64,000 nt of DNA from NCBI GenBank assembly GCA_029961685.1, contig JARWKL010000004.1, positions 21,209,610-21,273,609 on the forward strand, read 5' to 3'. This DNA is from Aristolochia californica. Lineage: Eukaryota > Streptophyta > Magnoliopsida > Piperales > Aristolochiaceae. Numbering within the stretch: the first letter of the stretch is position 1; each line of letters starts with the position of its first letter. The notes beneath the pieces were generated by a model that saw only the letters and a list, made by a program, of their open reading frames with translations, did no database searches and was not told where the DNA came from. Shown in pieces: positions 25,101 through 40,344 of this stretch. The position numbers and the translations under genes are program-made.

Positions 25101-28100
25101 GGAGTCAACACTCAGTTAAAAATCCCACGCTACCCCCTTTTCCCTACGATTGCAAAACATGATTTATAAATACTAAAAAGAGTTTACAATCCTTAAAAAT
25201 TATAGACACTTTTTGGAATTATCTCTCTCAAATTTTTTGCATTGTCCATTTCCTTTTAAGATGTATACTTTTTTCTTAAATCAAAACTTCAGTTTTCACT
25301 TTCCCTTCATCTCGCAAACAGAAAAAGAGATAAAAGGTAAAAATAGATCACTAATAAGTAAAAATTTTAGAGTTTATGTATGTAAAGAATTTGAAGAACT
25401 TACAAATGCAAGTAAAGAAAATTTATTCACACACCACAGATGAACACAAAAGTTTTTTTTATCCATGTTTGAGAAATTCCACTAGTTCAACCCTAATAGC
25501 TTGGAATATTATAAGAAAGAGATTTTTCTACACATGTTTTAAAAAATGGATATGCATGCTTGAAACATGATAAAGATGCAAATGACCTATGGATCCAAAC
25601 ATTTTAATGAGAATGACAATAAAATCTCAAATGAACGTGCGATAGGACATTTACCCGACTCAAACAAGCCATTATTTTGCCCATTTACAAAAAGCTGATC
25701 TAACGATAATAGATTATTATAAAGTGATTTATCATGCATAACGGACTATATTTTTTTAAGGAATGGCCTATGGATAGGGAGTCAACACTCAGTTAAAAAT
25801 CCCCGCCTCCCCCTTTTCCCGGCGATTGCAAAACCTTATGTATAAAAACTAAAAAGAGTTTACAATCCCTAAAAATTACAAACACTTTTTTGAATTATCT
25901 ATTAATACATTTTTCCATTGTGCATTTCCATTTTAGATCTATACTTTTTTCTGAAATCAAAACTTGAGTTTTCACTTTCCCATCATCTTGTATACAAAAA
26001 GAGATAAAAGGTAAAAATAGATCAGAACAAAATGAAAATTTTAGAGTTTATGTATGGAAAGAATAGAAAGCAATAAAAAATGTATGTTAAGAAAATTTGT
26101 TCACACACCAAAAATGAACACAAAAGTTTTGTTGCCCAAGTTTGGGAAATTCCACTAGTTCAACCCTAATAGCTTGGAATTTTATAAGAAAGAGATTTTT
26201 CTACACATGTTTAAAAAAATGGATATGCATGCTTGAAAGATGTTAAAAAGGCAAATGACCTATGGATCCCAACCTTTTAAATAGAATTACATTAAATTCT
26301 CAAGTGAAGGTGTGGTGGAATATTTACCCGAGCCAAACAAGCCTTTATTTTGCCCATTTACATAAAGCTGACCGAACGATCATAGATGATAGTAAAGTGA
26401 TTTATCATGCGGAATGGGCTATATTTTTGTACTAATGGATTGGGAGTCAACACTCAGTTAAAAATCCCCCGCCTCCACCTTTTCCCGATGATTGGAAAAC
26501 CTGATATATAAAAACAGAAAAGAGTTTACAATCCTTAAAAATGACAGACACTTTTTGGAATTATCTCTCTCAATATTTTTTCATTGTGCATTTGCATTTA
26601 AGATATATACTTTTTTCTTGAATCAAAACTTGAGTTCTCACTTTCCCTTCATCTCGTAAACAAAAACTGAGATAAAAGGGAAAAATAGATAACTACAAAA
26701 TAAAAAAATTAGAGTTTATGTATGGAAAGAATTTAAAGCAATTAAAAATGCAAGTAAAGAAAATTTATTCACACACCACAAATGAACACAAATGTTTTGT
26801 TATCCATGTTTGGGAAATTCCACTAGTTCAACCCTAATAGTTTGGAATTTTATAAGAAAATGATTTTTCTACACATGTTTTAAAAAATGGATATGGATGT
26901 TTGAAACATGTTAAAGATGAAAATGACTTATGGATCCACACCTTTTAAAGAGAATGACATTAAATTTTAAAGTGAACGTGCGGTGGGATATTTACCCGAG
27001 TCAAACAAGCCATTATTTTGCCCATATACAAAAAACTGACCAAACGATAATAGATGATTGTAAAGTGATTTATCATGCGTAACGGGCTATATTTTTGCTA
27101 GGAATGACTTATGGATTTGAAGTCAACACTCTATTAAAAATCTCCCGCCTCCCCCTTTTCCCGACGATTGCATAACCTGTTGTACAAAAACTAAAAAGAG
27201 TTTTCAATCTCTAAAATTACAGACACTTTTTGGAATTATCTCTCTCTACTTTTGTGCATTGTGTATTTCCATTTTAGATGTATACTTTTTTGTTAAATCA
27301 AAACTTGAGTTTTCACTTTCCCTTCATCTCGTACACAAAAAAAGAGATAAAAGGCAAAAATAGATCACAACAAAATGAAAATTTTAGAGTTTATGTATGG
27401 AAAGAATTTAAAGCAATTAAAAATGCAAGTAAAGAAAAATTATTCACACAGTACAAATGAAAACAAAAGTTTTGTTATCCTAGTTTGGGAAATTCCACTA
27501 CTTCAACCCTAATAGCTTGGAATTTTATAAGAAAGAGATTTTTCCAAACATGTTTTAAAAAATTGATATGCATGCTTGAAACATGTTAAAAATTTGAATG
27601 ACCTATGGATCCAAACCTTTTAAAGAGAAAAACATTAAATTATCAAGTGAACGTGCGGTAGGATATTTAACCGAGTCAAACAAGCCATTATTTTGCTGAT
27701 TTACAAAAAGCTGACCTACTGATCAGAGATGATTGTAAAGTGATTTATGATGACTAACGAGCTATATTTTTTTAAGGAATGACTGATGGATAGGGAGTCA
27801 ACACTCAGTTAAAAATCCCTTGCCTGCCCCTTTTCCCGACTATTGCAAAACCTGATATACAAAAACGTAAAAGAATTTACAATCCGTAAAAATTACAAAC
27901 ATTTTTCTGACTTATCTCTATCTACATTTGTGTATTGTGCATTTCAGTTTTAGATGTATACTTTTTTTATAAATCCAAACTTGAGTTTTCACTTTCCCTT
28001 CACCTTGTGTACAAAAAAAAGAGGTAAAAGACAAAAAATAGATCATAACAAAATGAAAATTTTAGAGTTTAGATATGGAAAGAATTTAAGGAAATAACAA

Positions 28101-29634
28101 ATTCAAGTAAAGAAAATTTATTGACACACCACAAATGAACACAAAAGTTATGTTATCCAAGTTTGGGAAATTCCACTAGTTAAACCCTAATAGCTTGGAA
28201 TTTTATAAGAAAGAGATTTTTCTACACATGTTTTAAAAAATGGATATGTATGCCTGAAACATGTTAAAGATGCAAATGACCTACGGATCCAAACCTTTTA
28301 AAAGGGATAACATTAAATTCTCAAATGAACATGCGGTTGCATATTTACCCGAGTTAAAAAAGTCATTAATTTGCCCATTTAAAAAAAGCTGACCTATCGA
28401 TCATAGATGACTGTAAAATGATATATCATGCGTAACATGCTATATTTTTGTAAGGAATAACTTAAGGATTGGGAGTCAACACTAAGTTAAAAACCCCCTG
28501 CCTCCCCCATTTCCCGACGATTGCAAAACCTGATATATAAAAACTTAAAAGAGTTTACAATCCCTAAAAATTACAAACACTTTTTGGAATTATCTCTCTC
28601 TAAATATGTGCATTGTGCATTTAAATTTTAGATGTATAGTTTTTTCTTAAATCTAAACTTGAGTTTTCACTTTTCCTTCATCTCGTAAACAAAAATAGAG
28701 ATAAAAGGCAAAAATAGATCCCCACAAAATGAAACATTTAGAGTATATGTATGGATATAATTTAAATAAATAACAAATTTAAGTAAATAAAATTTATTAA
28801 CTCATGTCAAATGCACACAAAATTTTTGTTATCCAAGTTTGGGAAATTCCACTAGTTCAACCCTAATTGCTTGGAATTTGATAAGAAAGAGATTTTTCTA
28901 CACATGTTTTAAAAAATGGATAACAATGTCTGAAGCATGTTAAAGATGCAAATGACCTATGGATCCATACCATTTAAAGAGAATAACATTAAATTCTGAA
29001 GTGAACGTCCGACGAGATATTTACTAGAGTCAAACAAGTCATTATTTTGCCCATTTAAAAAAAGTTGACCTAACGATCATAGATGATTGTTAAGTGATTT
29101 ATCATGTGTATCAGGCTATATTTTTGTAAGGAATAACTTATGAATTGGTAGTCAACACTCAGTTAAAATCCCCCGTCTCCCCCTTTTACCGACGATTGCA
29201 AAACCAGATATATAAAAACTAGAAAGAGTTTACAATCCCTAAAAATTACAGACATTTTTTGGAATTATCTCTCTCTACATTTGTGCATTGTGCTTTTCCA
29301 TTTTAGATGTATACATTTTTCTTAAATCAAACCTTCATTTTTCACTTTCCCTTCATCTCGTAAACAAAAAAAGAGATAAAAGGCCTAAATAGATCACAAC
29401 AAAATAAAATTTTAGAGTTTATGTATGGAAAGAATTTAAAGCAATAACAAATGTAAGTAAAGAAAATTTATTCACACACCACAAATGAAGACAAAAGTTT
29501 TGTTATCCAAGTTTGGAAAATTCCACTAGTTCAACCATAATAGTTTGGAATTTTATAAGAAAGAGATATTTTTACACATGTTTTTAAAAAATTATATGCA
29601 TGCTTGAAACATGTTAATTATGCAAATGACCTAT

Positions 29635-30251
29635 GGATCCAACACTTTTAAAGAGAATAACATTAAATTCTCAAGTGAACGTGCGGTGTGTTATTTATTC
29701 GAGTCAAACAAGCTATTATTTTGCCAATTTTCAAAAAGCTGACCTAACGATCATAGCTGATTGTAAAGTGATTTATTATGTGTAACGGGCCATATTTTTG
29801 TAAGGACTGACATAAGGATTTGGAGTCAACACTCAGTTAAAAATTCCCCACAGCCCCCCTTTCCTAACGATTGTAAAACCTGATATATAAATACTAAAAA
29901 GAGTTTACAATCCCTAAAAATTACTGATGCTTTTTTCTTAAATCAAAACTCTAATTTTCACTTTCCCTTCATCATGTAAACAAAAAAAGAGATAAAAGGC
30001 AAAAATAGATCACAACAAAATGAAAATTTTAGAGTTTATGTATGGAAAGAATTAAAAGCAATAACAAATATAAGTAAAGAAAATTTATTCACACACCACA
30101 AATGAACACAAAAGTTTTATTATCCAAGGTTGGGAAATTCCACTAGTTCAACCCCAATAGCATGGAATATTATAAGAAGGAGATTTTTCTACACATGTTT
30201 TAAAAAATGGATATGCATGCTTAAAATATGTTAAAGATGCAAATGACCTAT
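29635..30251 (-). repeat. Shortened monomer (617 bp)
   Basis: About 59 bases are missing near 29923-29935. TTACTGATG joins CTTTTTTCTTAAATC, so the TTTTTGGAATTATCTCTC to CATTTCCATTTTA stretch is absent. Both deletion edges lie at a GA(TG) sequence in neighbouring units. Confidence 0.85.
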
Positions 30252-31169
30252 GGATCCAAACATTTTAAAGAGAATAACATTAAATTCTCACGTGAATGTG
30301 CTGTGGGATATTTACCCGAGTCAAACAAGCCATTATTTTGCCCATTTAATAAAATCTGACCTAACGATCATAGATGATTGTAAAGTGATTTATCCTGCGC
30401 AACAAGCTATATTTTTTTAAGGAATTTCTTATGGATTGGAAGTCAACACTCCGTTCAAAATCCCCTGCCTCCCCTTTTTCCCGACGATTGCAAAACCTAA
30501 TTAATAAAAACTAAAATGAGTTTACAATCCTAAAAAATTACAAACGGTTTTTGATATTATCTCTCTCTACATTTGTTCATTGTGCTTTTCCATTTTAGAT
30601 GTATAATTTTTTCTTAATTCAAAAATTGAGTTTTCACTTTTCCTTCATCTCGTAAACAAAAAAAGAGATAAAAGGCAAAAATAGATCACAACAAAATGAA
30701 AATTTAAGAGTTTATGTATGGAAATAATTTAAAGCAATAACAATTGTAAGTAAATAAAATTTATCCACACAAAACAAATGAACACAAAAGTTTTGTTATC
30801 CAAGGTTGGGAAATTCCACTAGTTCAACCCTAATAGTATGGAATTTTATAAGAAAGATATTTTTCTACACATGTTTAAAAAAATGGATCAGCATGCTTGA
30901 AACTTGTTAAAGATGTAAATGACTTATGGATCCAAACATTTTAAAGAGAAAAACATTAAATTCTCAAGTGAACGTGCGGTGGGATATTTACCAAAGTCAA
31001 ACCAGCCATTATTTTGCCCATTTAGAAAAAGTTGACCTAACGATCATAGATGATTGTGAAGAGATTTATCATGCATAAAGGGCTATATTTTTGCAAGAAA
31101 TGACTTATGGATTGGGACTCAACAATCAGTTAAAAATCCCCCGCCTCTCCCTTTTCCTGACGATTTCAA

Positions 31170-33850
31170 AACCTGATATATGAAAACAAAAAAAAGTTTA
31201 AAATCACTAAAAATTATAGAAACTTTTTGGAATTATCTCTCTCCATATTTTTGCGTTGTACATTTCCATTTTTTATGTATAATTTTTTCATAAATTAAAA
31301 CTTGAGTTTTCACTTTCCCAACATCTCGTAAAAAAAATAGATAAAAGGAATATAGAACATAATTAAAATTAGAGAGTTTATGTAAGGAAAGAATTTAAAG
31401 CAATAACAAATGTAAGTAAAGAAAATTTATTCACACACCACAAATGAACAGAAAAGTTTTGTTATCCAAGTATGGAAAATTCCACTAGTTCGACCCTAAT
31501 AGCTTGGAATTTTATTAAAAAAGAGATTTTTTCTACACATATTTTAAAAAATGGATATACATGCTTGAAACATTTTAAAGATGCAAATGACCTATGGATC
31601 TAAACCGATTAAAGAGAATAATATTAAATTCTCAAGTGAACGTGCGTTGGGATATTTACCTGAGTCAAACTAGCCATTATTTTTCCCATTTACAAAAAGT
31701 TGACCTAACGATCATAGATTATTGTAAAGTGATTTATCATCCGTAACAGGAGATATTTTTGTAAGGAATGACTTCTGGATTGGGAGTCAACACTCAGTTA
31801 AATATCCCCCGCCTCCCCCTTTTCCCAATGATTCCAAAACCTGATATATAAAAACTAAAAATAGTTTACAATCCCTAAAAATTGTAGACACGTTTTTTAA
31901 TTATCTCATTCTACATTTGCACAATGTGCATTTCCTTTTTATATGTATACTTCTTTCTTAAATCAAAACTTTAGTTTTAACTTTCCCTACATCTCGTAAA
32001 TAAAAAAAAGAGGTAAAAGGCAAATATATCACAACAAAACTAAAATCTTAGAGTTTATGTATGGAAAGAATTTAAACCAACAACAAATGTAAGTAAAGAA
32101 AATTTATTCACACACCACAATTGAACACAAAAGTTTTGTTATCCAAGTTTGGGAAATTCCACTAGTTCAACCCTAATAGCTTGAAATTTTATAAGAAAGA
32201 GATTTTTCTACATATGTTTTAAAAAATGGATATGCATGCTTGAAAAATGTTAAAGATGCAAATGACCTATAGATCCAAACCTTTTAAAGGGAATAACATT
32301 AAATTCTCAAGTGAACGTGCGGTTGGATATTTACCCGAGTCAAACAAGCCATTATTTTGCCCATTTTCAAAATGCTAACCTAACAATCATAGATGACTCT
32401 TAAGTGATTGATCAGGCGTAACAGGCTATATTTTTGGTAAGGAATGACTTATGGATTGGGAGTCAGCACTCAGTTAAAAATCCCTCTCCTCCCCCTTTTC
32501 CTGACGATTGCAAAACCTAAAATATAAAAACTAAAAAGAGTTTAAAATCCTTAAAAATGACAGAGACTTTTTGGAATTATCTCTCTCTACATTTCTGCAT
32601 TGTGCATTTTCATTTTAGATGTATAATTTTTTATTAAATCAAAGCTCGAGTTTTCACTTTCCCTTCATCTCGTAAACAAAAAAAGAGATAAAAGGAAAAA
32701 ATAGATCACAAAAAAATGAAAAATTTAGAGTTTATGTATGGAAAGAATTAAAATCAATAACAAATGTTAGTAAATAAATTTTTTTCACATACCACAATTG
32801 AACAAAAAAGTTTTCTTATCCATGTTTGGGAAATTCCACTAGTTCAACCCTTATAGGTTGTAATTTAATAAGAAAGAGATTTTTCTACACATGTTTTAAA
32901 AAATGAATATGCATGTTTGAAACATGTTCAATATGCAAATGACCTACGGATCCACACCATTTAAAGAAAATAATATTAAATTCTCAAGTGAACGTGCGAT
33001 GTGATATTTACCTGAGTCAAACAAGCCATTATTTTGCCCATTTACAAAAAACTGACCTGACGATCATAGATGATTGTAAAGTGATTTATAATTCAGAACG
33101 GGCTATATTTTTGTAAGGAATGACTTATGGATTGGTATTCAACACTCAGTTAAAAAGCCCTCGCCTCCCCCTTTTCTCGACGATTGCAAAATCTGATATA
33201 TTAAAACTAAAAAGAGTTTACATTCCCTAAAAATTACAGACACTTTTTGAAATTATCTCACTCTACATTTTTGTATTGTGCATTTCTATTTTAGATATAT
33301 TTTTTTTTTTCAAATCAAAACTAGAGTTTTCACTTTCCCTTCATCTCGTATACAAAAAAAGAGAAAAAAGGCCTAAATTGATCACAACAAAATGAAAATT
33401 TTAGATTTTATGTGTGGAAAGAATTTAAAGCAATAACAAATGTAAAAAAGATAATTTATTCACGCACCACAAATGAGCACAAAAGTTTTGTTATCCATGT
33501 TTGGGAAATTCCACATGTTCATCCCTAATAGCTTGGAATTTTATAAGAAAGAGATTTTTCTAAACATGTTTGAAAAAATAGATATGCATGCTTGAAACGT
33601 ATTAAAGATGCAAATGACCTATGGATCCAAACTTTTTAAAGAGAATAACATTAAATTCTCAAGTGAACGTGCGGTGGGTTATTTACCCGAGTCAAACAAG
33701 ACATTATTTTGCCCATTTACAAAAAGCTGACCTACCGATCAAAGATGATTGTAAAGTGATTTATTTTGTGTAACGGTCTATATTTTGGTAAGGAATGACT
33801 TATGGATTTGGAGTCAACACTCAGTTAAAAATCCCCCGCCTCTCCCTTTT
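31170..33850 (-). repeat. Four-monomer duplication, copy 1
   Basis: This block of four units matches the next four units (33866-36545) at a constant offset of 2,694-2,696 bp (31596/34292, 32271/34965, 32948/35643, 33623/36318). Shared rare variants include TTTAAAATCACTAAAAATTA, CATAATTAAAATTAGAGAG, AGTTCGACCCTAATAG, CTTCTGGATTGGG, AGATCC replacing the landmark, CACATGTTCATCCCTAATAG and TTATTTTGTGTAA. Units in the same block do not share these with each other, which indicates a recent block duplication. Confidence 0.88.
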
Positions 33851-33865
33851 CCGGACGATTGCAAA

Positions 33866-36545
33866 ACCGGATATATGAAAACTAAAAAGAGTTTAAAATC
33901 ACTAAAAATTACAGACACTTTTTGGAATTATCTCTCTCTATATATTTTTGCATTGTACATTTCCATTTTAGATGTATACTTTTTTCATAAATTAAAACTT
34001 GAGTTTTCACTTTCCCAACATCTTGTAAAAAAAAAAGATAAAAGGAAAATACGACATAATTAAAATTAGAGAGTTTATGTAAGGAAAGAATTTAAAGCAA
34101 TAACAAATGTAAGTAAAGAAAATTTATTCACACACCACAAATGAACAGAAAAGTTTTGTTATCCAAGTATGGAAAATTCCACTAGTTCGACCCTAATAGC
34201 TTGGAATTTTATTAAAAAAGAGATTTTTCTACACATATTTTAAAAAATGGATATGCATGCTTGAAACATTTTAAAGATGCAAATGACCTATGGATCAAAA
34301 CCGTTTAAAGAGAATAATATTAAATTCTCAAGTGAACGTGCGGTGGGATATTTACCTGAGTCAACCCAGCCATTATTTTGCCCACTTACAAAAAGTTGAC
34401 CTAACGATCATAGATTATTGTAAAGTGATTTATCATGCGTAATAGGAGATATTTTTGTAAGGAATGACTTCTGGATTGGGAGTCAACACTCAGTTAAATA
34501 TCCCCGCGTCCCTCTTTTACGAATGATTGCAAAACCTGATATATAAAAACTAAAAAGAGTTTACAATCCCTAAAAATTGCAGACACGTTTTGTAATTATC
34601 TCACTCTACATTTGTACATTGTGCATTTCTGTTTTAGGTGTATACTTTTTTCTTAAATCAAAACTTTATTTTTAACTTTCCCTACATCTCATAAATAAAA
34701 AAAAGAGGTAAAAGGCAAATAGATCACAACAAAACTAAAATCTTAGAGTTTATGTATGGAAAGCATTTAAACCAATAACAAATGTAAGTAAAGAAAATTT
34801 ATTCACACACCACAAATGAACACAAGTTTTGTTATCCAAGTTTGGGAAATTCCACTAGTTCAACCCTAATAGCTTGGAATTTTATAAGAAAGAGATTTTT
34901 CGAAACATGTTTTAACTAAATGGATATGCATGCTTGAAAAATGTTAAAGATGCAAATGACCTATAGATCCAAACCTTTTAAAGAGAATAACATTAAATTC
35001 TCAAGTGAACATGCAGTTGGATATTTACGCGAGTCAAACAAGCCATTATTTTGCCCATTTTCTAAATGCTAACCTAACGATCATAGATGACTCTTAAGTG
35101 ATTGATCATGTGTAACGGTCTATATTTTTTTTGAGGAATGACTTATGGATTGGGAGTCAGCATTCAGTTAAAAATCCCTTGCCTCTCCCTTTTCCTGACG
35201 ATTGCAAAACCTGAGATATAAAAACTAAAAAGAGTTTAAAATCCTTAAAAATGACAGAAACAATTTGTAATTATCTCTCTCTACATTTCTGCATTGTGAA
35301 TTTCCATTTTGGATGTATAATTTTTTCTTACATCAAAACTCGAGTTTTCACTTTCCCTTCATCTCGCAAAACAAAAAAAGAGATAATAGGAAAAAATAGA
35401 TCACAACAAAATGAAAATTTTAGAGTTTATGTATGGGAAGAATTAAAATCAATATCAAATGTAAGTAAAGAAATTTTTTTCACACACCACAAATGAACAA
35501 AAAAGTTTTGTTATCCAAGTTTGGGAAATATCACTAGTTCAACCCACATAGGTTGCAATTTTATAAGAAAGAGATTTTTCTACACAAGTTTAAAAAAATG
35601 AATATGCATGTTTGAAACATGTTCAAAATGCAAATGACCTACGGAACCATACCATTTAAAGAAAATAACATTAAATTCTCAAGTGAACGTGCGGTGTGAC
35701 ATTTACCCAAGTCAAACAAGCCATTATTTTGCCTATTTACAAAAAGCTGACTTAACGATCATAGATGATTGTAAAGTGATTTATAATTCATACTGGGCTA
35801 TATTTTTGTAAGGAATGACTTATGGATTGGTAGTTAACACTCAGTTAAAAATCCCCCGCCTCCCCCTTTTCTCGACGATTGCAAAATCTGATATATTAAA
35901 ACTAAAAAGAGTTTACAATCCCTAAAAATTACAGACACTTTTTGGAATTATCTCACTCTACATTTTTGCATTGTGCATTTCTATTTTAGATATATTATTA
36001 TTTTTCAAATCAAAACTTTAGTTTTCACTTTCCCTTCATCTCGTAAACAAAAAAAGAGATAAAAGGCCAAAATAGATGACAACAAAATGAAAATTTTAGA
36101 GTTTATGAATGGAAAGAATTTAAAACAATAACAAATGTAAAAAAGATAATTTATTCACACACCACAAATGAGCACAAAATTTTTGTTATCCAAGTTTGGG
36201 AAATTCCACATGTTCATCCCTAATAGCTTGGAATTTTATAAGAAAGAGATTTTTCTACACACGTTTTAAAAAATAGATATGCATGCATGAAATATGTTAA
36301 AGATGCAAATGACCTATGGATCCAAACTTTTTAAAGAGAATAACATTAAATTCTCAAGTGAACATGCGGTGGGTTATTTATCCGAGTCAAACAAGACATT
36401 ATTTTGCCCATTTACAAAAATCTGACCTACCGATGAAAGATGATTGTAAAGTGATTTATTTTGTGTAATGGTCTATATTTTTGTAAGGAATGACTTATGG
36501 ATTTGAAGTCAACACTCAGTTAAAAATCCCCCACCTCCCCTGTTT
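33866..36545 (-). repeat. Four-monomer duplication, copy 2
   Basis: This is the second copy of the four-unit block that starts near 31170, directly adjacent to it in the same orientation. Similarity stops near 36545, where the C-rich box and the following sequence diverge. Small differences between the copies (for example the last landmark region, and GGAACC for GGATCC at 35643) show that the duplication is not brand new. Confidence 0.88.
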
Positions 36546-38329
36546 CCCAAAGATTGAAAAACCTGAAATATAAAAACTAAAATGTGTTTACAATCCCTAA
36601 AAATTACACTCTCTTTGGAATTATGTCACTCTGATTTTTGTGCATTGTGCATTTCCATTTTAGATCTATACTTTTTTCTTAAATCAAAACTCTAGTTTTC
36701 ACTTTCCGTTCATCTTGTAAACAAAAAAGAGATAAAAGTCAAAAATAGAACACAAAATAATGAAAATTTTAGAGTTTATGTATGGTAAGAATTTAAAGCA
36801 ATAAAAAATGTAAGTAAATAAAATTTATTCACACACCACAAATTATCACAAAAGTTTTGTTATCCAAGATTGGGAAATTCCACAAGTTCAACCCTAATAG
36901 CTTGGAATTTTAGAAGAAAGATATTTTTCTATGCATGTTTTAAAAAAAGAATATACGTGCTTGAAAAATGTTAAACATGCAAATGAACTATGGATCCAAA
37001 CTTTTTAAAGAGAATAACATTAAATTCTCAAGTGAACGTGGGGTGGGATATTTATCCAAGTCAAACAAGCCATTTTTTTGCCCATTTACAAAAAGTTGAC
37101 CTAACGATCATAGATTATTGTAAAGTGATTTATCATGCATAACGGGAGATATTTTTTGTAAGGAATGGCTTATGGATTAGGAATAAACTCTCAGTTAAAA
37201 ATCCGCCGCCTCCCCCTTTTCTCAACGATTGTAGAACCTGATATATAGAAACTAAAAAGAGTTTACAATCCCTAAAAATTACAGACTCGTTTTGGAATTA
37301 TCTCTCTCTACATTTGTGCATTGTCCATTTCCATTTTAGATATATACTTTTTCCTTAAATCAAAACTTGAGTTTTCACTTTCCCTTCATCTCGTAAACAA
37401 AAAAACAGAATAAAAGGCAAATAAATCACAACGAAACGAAAATTTTAGAGTTTATGTATGGAAAGCATTAAAGCAATAACAAATGTAAGTAAAGAAAATT
37501 TATTCACACACTACAAATGAACACAAAAGTTTTGTTATTTAAGTTTGGGAAATTCCACTAGTTCAATCCTAATAGCTTGGAATTTTATAAGAAAGAGATT
37601 TTTCTACACATGTTTTAAAAAAACGATATGCATGCTTATAACATGTTAAAGATGCAAATGACCGATGGATCCAAACCTTTTAAAGAGAACAACAATATAT
37701 TCTCAAGTGAACGTGGGTGGCATTTTTCCTGTGTTAAAAAACCAATATATTGCCCATTTACAAAAAGCTGACCTAACAATCATAGATGATTTTAAAGTGA
37801 TTTATCATGCATAACTGGCAATATTTTGTAAGGAATGACTTGTGGATTGGGAGTCAACACTCAGTTAAAAACTCCTCGCTCCCCTTTTTTCTTGACGATT
37901 GCAAAACCTGATATATAAAATCTAAAAAGAGTTTACAATCCCTAAAAATTACAGACACTTTTTGGAATTGTCTCTCTCTACATTTCTGCATTGTGCATTT
38001 TCATTTTAGATGTATACTATTTTCTTCAATCAAAGCTTGAGTTTTCACTTTCCCTTCATCCATTAAACCAAACATGAGATAAAAGGCAAATAGATCACAA
38101 CAACATGCAATTTTTCGAATTTATGTATGGAAAGAATTTAAAGCAATAAAAAATGTAAGTAAAGAAAATTTATTCACACACCACAAATGAACACAAATGT
38201 TTTGTTATCCAAGTTTGGGAAATTCCACTAGTTCAACCCAAATAGCTTGGTATTTTATAAGAAAGAGATTTTTCTACACATGTTTTAAAAAATGGATATG
38301 CATGCTTGAAACATGTTAAAGATGCAAAT

Positions 38330-39160
38330 GACCTTTGGATTCAAACCTTTTAAAGAGAATAACCATAAATTCTCAACTGAACGTGAGGTGGGATATTTAC
38401 CCGACTCAAACAAGCCATTATTTTGCCCATTTACAAAAAGCTGACCTAACGATCATACATGATTGTAAAGTGATTAATCATGTGTAACGGGCTAAATTTT
38501 TATAAGGAATGACATATGGATTGGGAATCAACACTTTAGTTAAAAATCCCCCGCCTCCCCCTTTTCCCTACGATTACAAAACCTGATAAAAAACTAAAAA
38601 CAGTTAGCAATCCCTAAAAATTACAGACACTTTTTGGAATTATCTCTCTCTACATTTGTGCATTGTGCATTTACATTTTAGCTGTATACTTTTTTCTTCA
38701 ATCAAAACTTGAGTTTTCACTATCCCTTCATCTCATAACAAAAAAAGAGATAAAAGGGAAAAATAGATCACAACAAAATGAAATTTTTAGATTTTATGTA
38801 TGGAAAGAATTTAAAGAAATAACAAATGTAAGTAAAGTAAATTTATTCACACAACACAAATGAACATAAAAGTTTTGTTATCCTAGTTTGGGAAATTTCA
38901 CTAGTTCAACCCTAATAGCTTGAAATTTTATAAGAAAGAGATTTTTCTACACGTGTTTAAAAAAATGGATATACATGTTTGAAACATGTTAAATATGCAA
39001 ATGACCTATCGATCCATACCATTTAAAGTGAATAACATTAAATTCTCAAGTGAACGTGCGGTGGGATATTTACCCGAGTCAAACAAGCCACTATTTGTCT
39101 CATTTACATTAAGCTGACCAAATAATCATATGTAAAGTAATTTATATTTTGTAACGGGCA
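38330..39160 (-). repeat. Three-monomer-offset duplication, copy 1
   Basis: This segment matches 40345-41180 at an offset of about 2,015 bp. Shared rare variants are ATAACCATAAATT, CATACATGATTGTAAAG, GTGATTAATCATG, ATATGGATTGGGAATCAAC, CACTTTAGTTAAAAATC, a shortened CCTGATAAAAAACTAAAAA, CCATTTAAAGTGAATAAC and CCACTATTTGTCTCATTTAC. The offset equals three monomers. Confidence 0.85.
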
Positions 39161-40344
39161 ATATTTTTGTTAGGAATGACTTATGGATTTGGAGTGGACA
39201 CTCAGTTAAAAACCCCACCTCCCCCTTTTCCCGACGATTGCAAAACCTGATATATATCAAAACTAAAAACAGTTTACTATCCCTAAAAATTACTGACATT
39301 TTTTGTAATTATCTCCATGTACATTTTTTCATTGTGCATTTCCATATTACATGTATACATTTTTCTTAAATCAAAACATAAGTTTTAACTTTCCCTTTAT
39401 CTCGTAAACAAAAAATGAGATAAAAAGCAAATTGATCACAACATAATGAAAATTTTAGAGTTTATTTATGGAAAGAATATAACACAATAAAAAAATTTAA
39501 GTAAAGAAAATTTATTCACACACCACGTATGAACACAAAAGTTTTGTTATCTAAGTTTGGGAAATTCAACTAGTTCAACCCTAATAGCTTGGAATTTAAT
39601 AAGAAAGATATTTTTCTACATAAGTTTTAAAAAATGGATATGCATGCTTGAAACATGTTAAAGATGCAAATGACCTATGGATCCACACCTTTTAAAGAGA
39701 ATAACATTAAATTCTCAAGTGAACGTGCGGTGGGATATTTACCCGTGTCAAACAAGCCATTATTTTGCCCATTTACAAAAAGCTGACCTAACGATCCTCG
39801 ATGATTATAAAGTGATTTATATGCATAATAGGCTATATTTTAGTAAGGAATGACTTATGGATTAGGAGTCAACACTCAGTTAAAAATCCCCTGCCTCCCC
39901 CTTTTCCCGACGATTGCAAAACTTGATATATAAAAGCTAAAAAGAGTTTACAATCCCTAAAAATTATAGACACTTTTTGGAATTATCTCTATGTACATTT
40001 TTTCATTGTGAATTTCCATTTTATATGTATACTTTTTTCTTAAATCAAAACATAAGTTTTAACTTTCCCTTCATCTCGTAAACAAAAAATGAGATAAAAA
40101 GCAAATCAATCACAACAAAATCAAAATTTTTGAGTTTATGTACGTAAAGAATATAACGCAATAAAAAAATGTAAGTAAAGAAAATTTATTCACACACCAC
40201 ATATGAACACAAAAGTTTTGTTATCTAAGTTTGGGAAATTCCACTAGTTCAACCCTAATGGCTTGGAATTTTATAAGCAAGAATTTTTTCTACACATGTT
40301 TAAAAAAATGGATATGCATGCTTGAAACATGTTAAAGATGCAAA

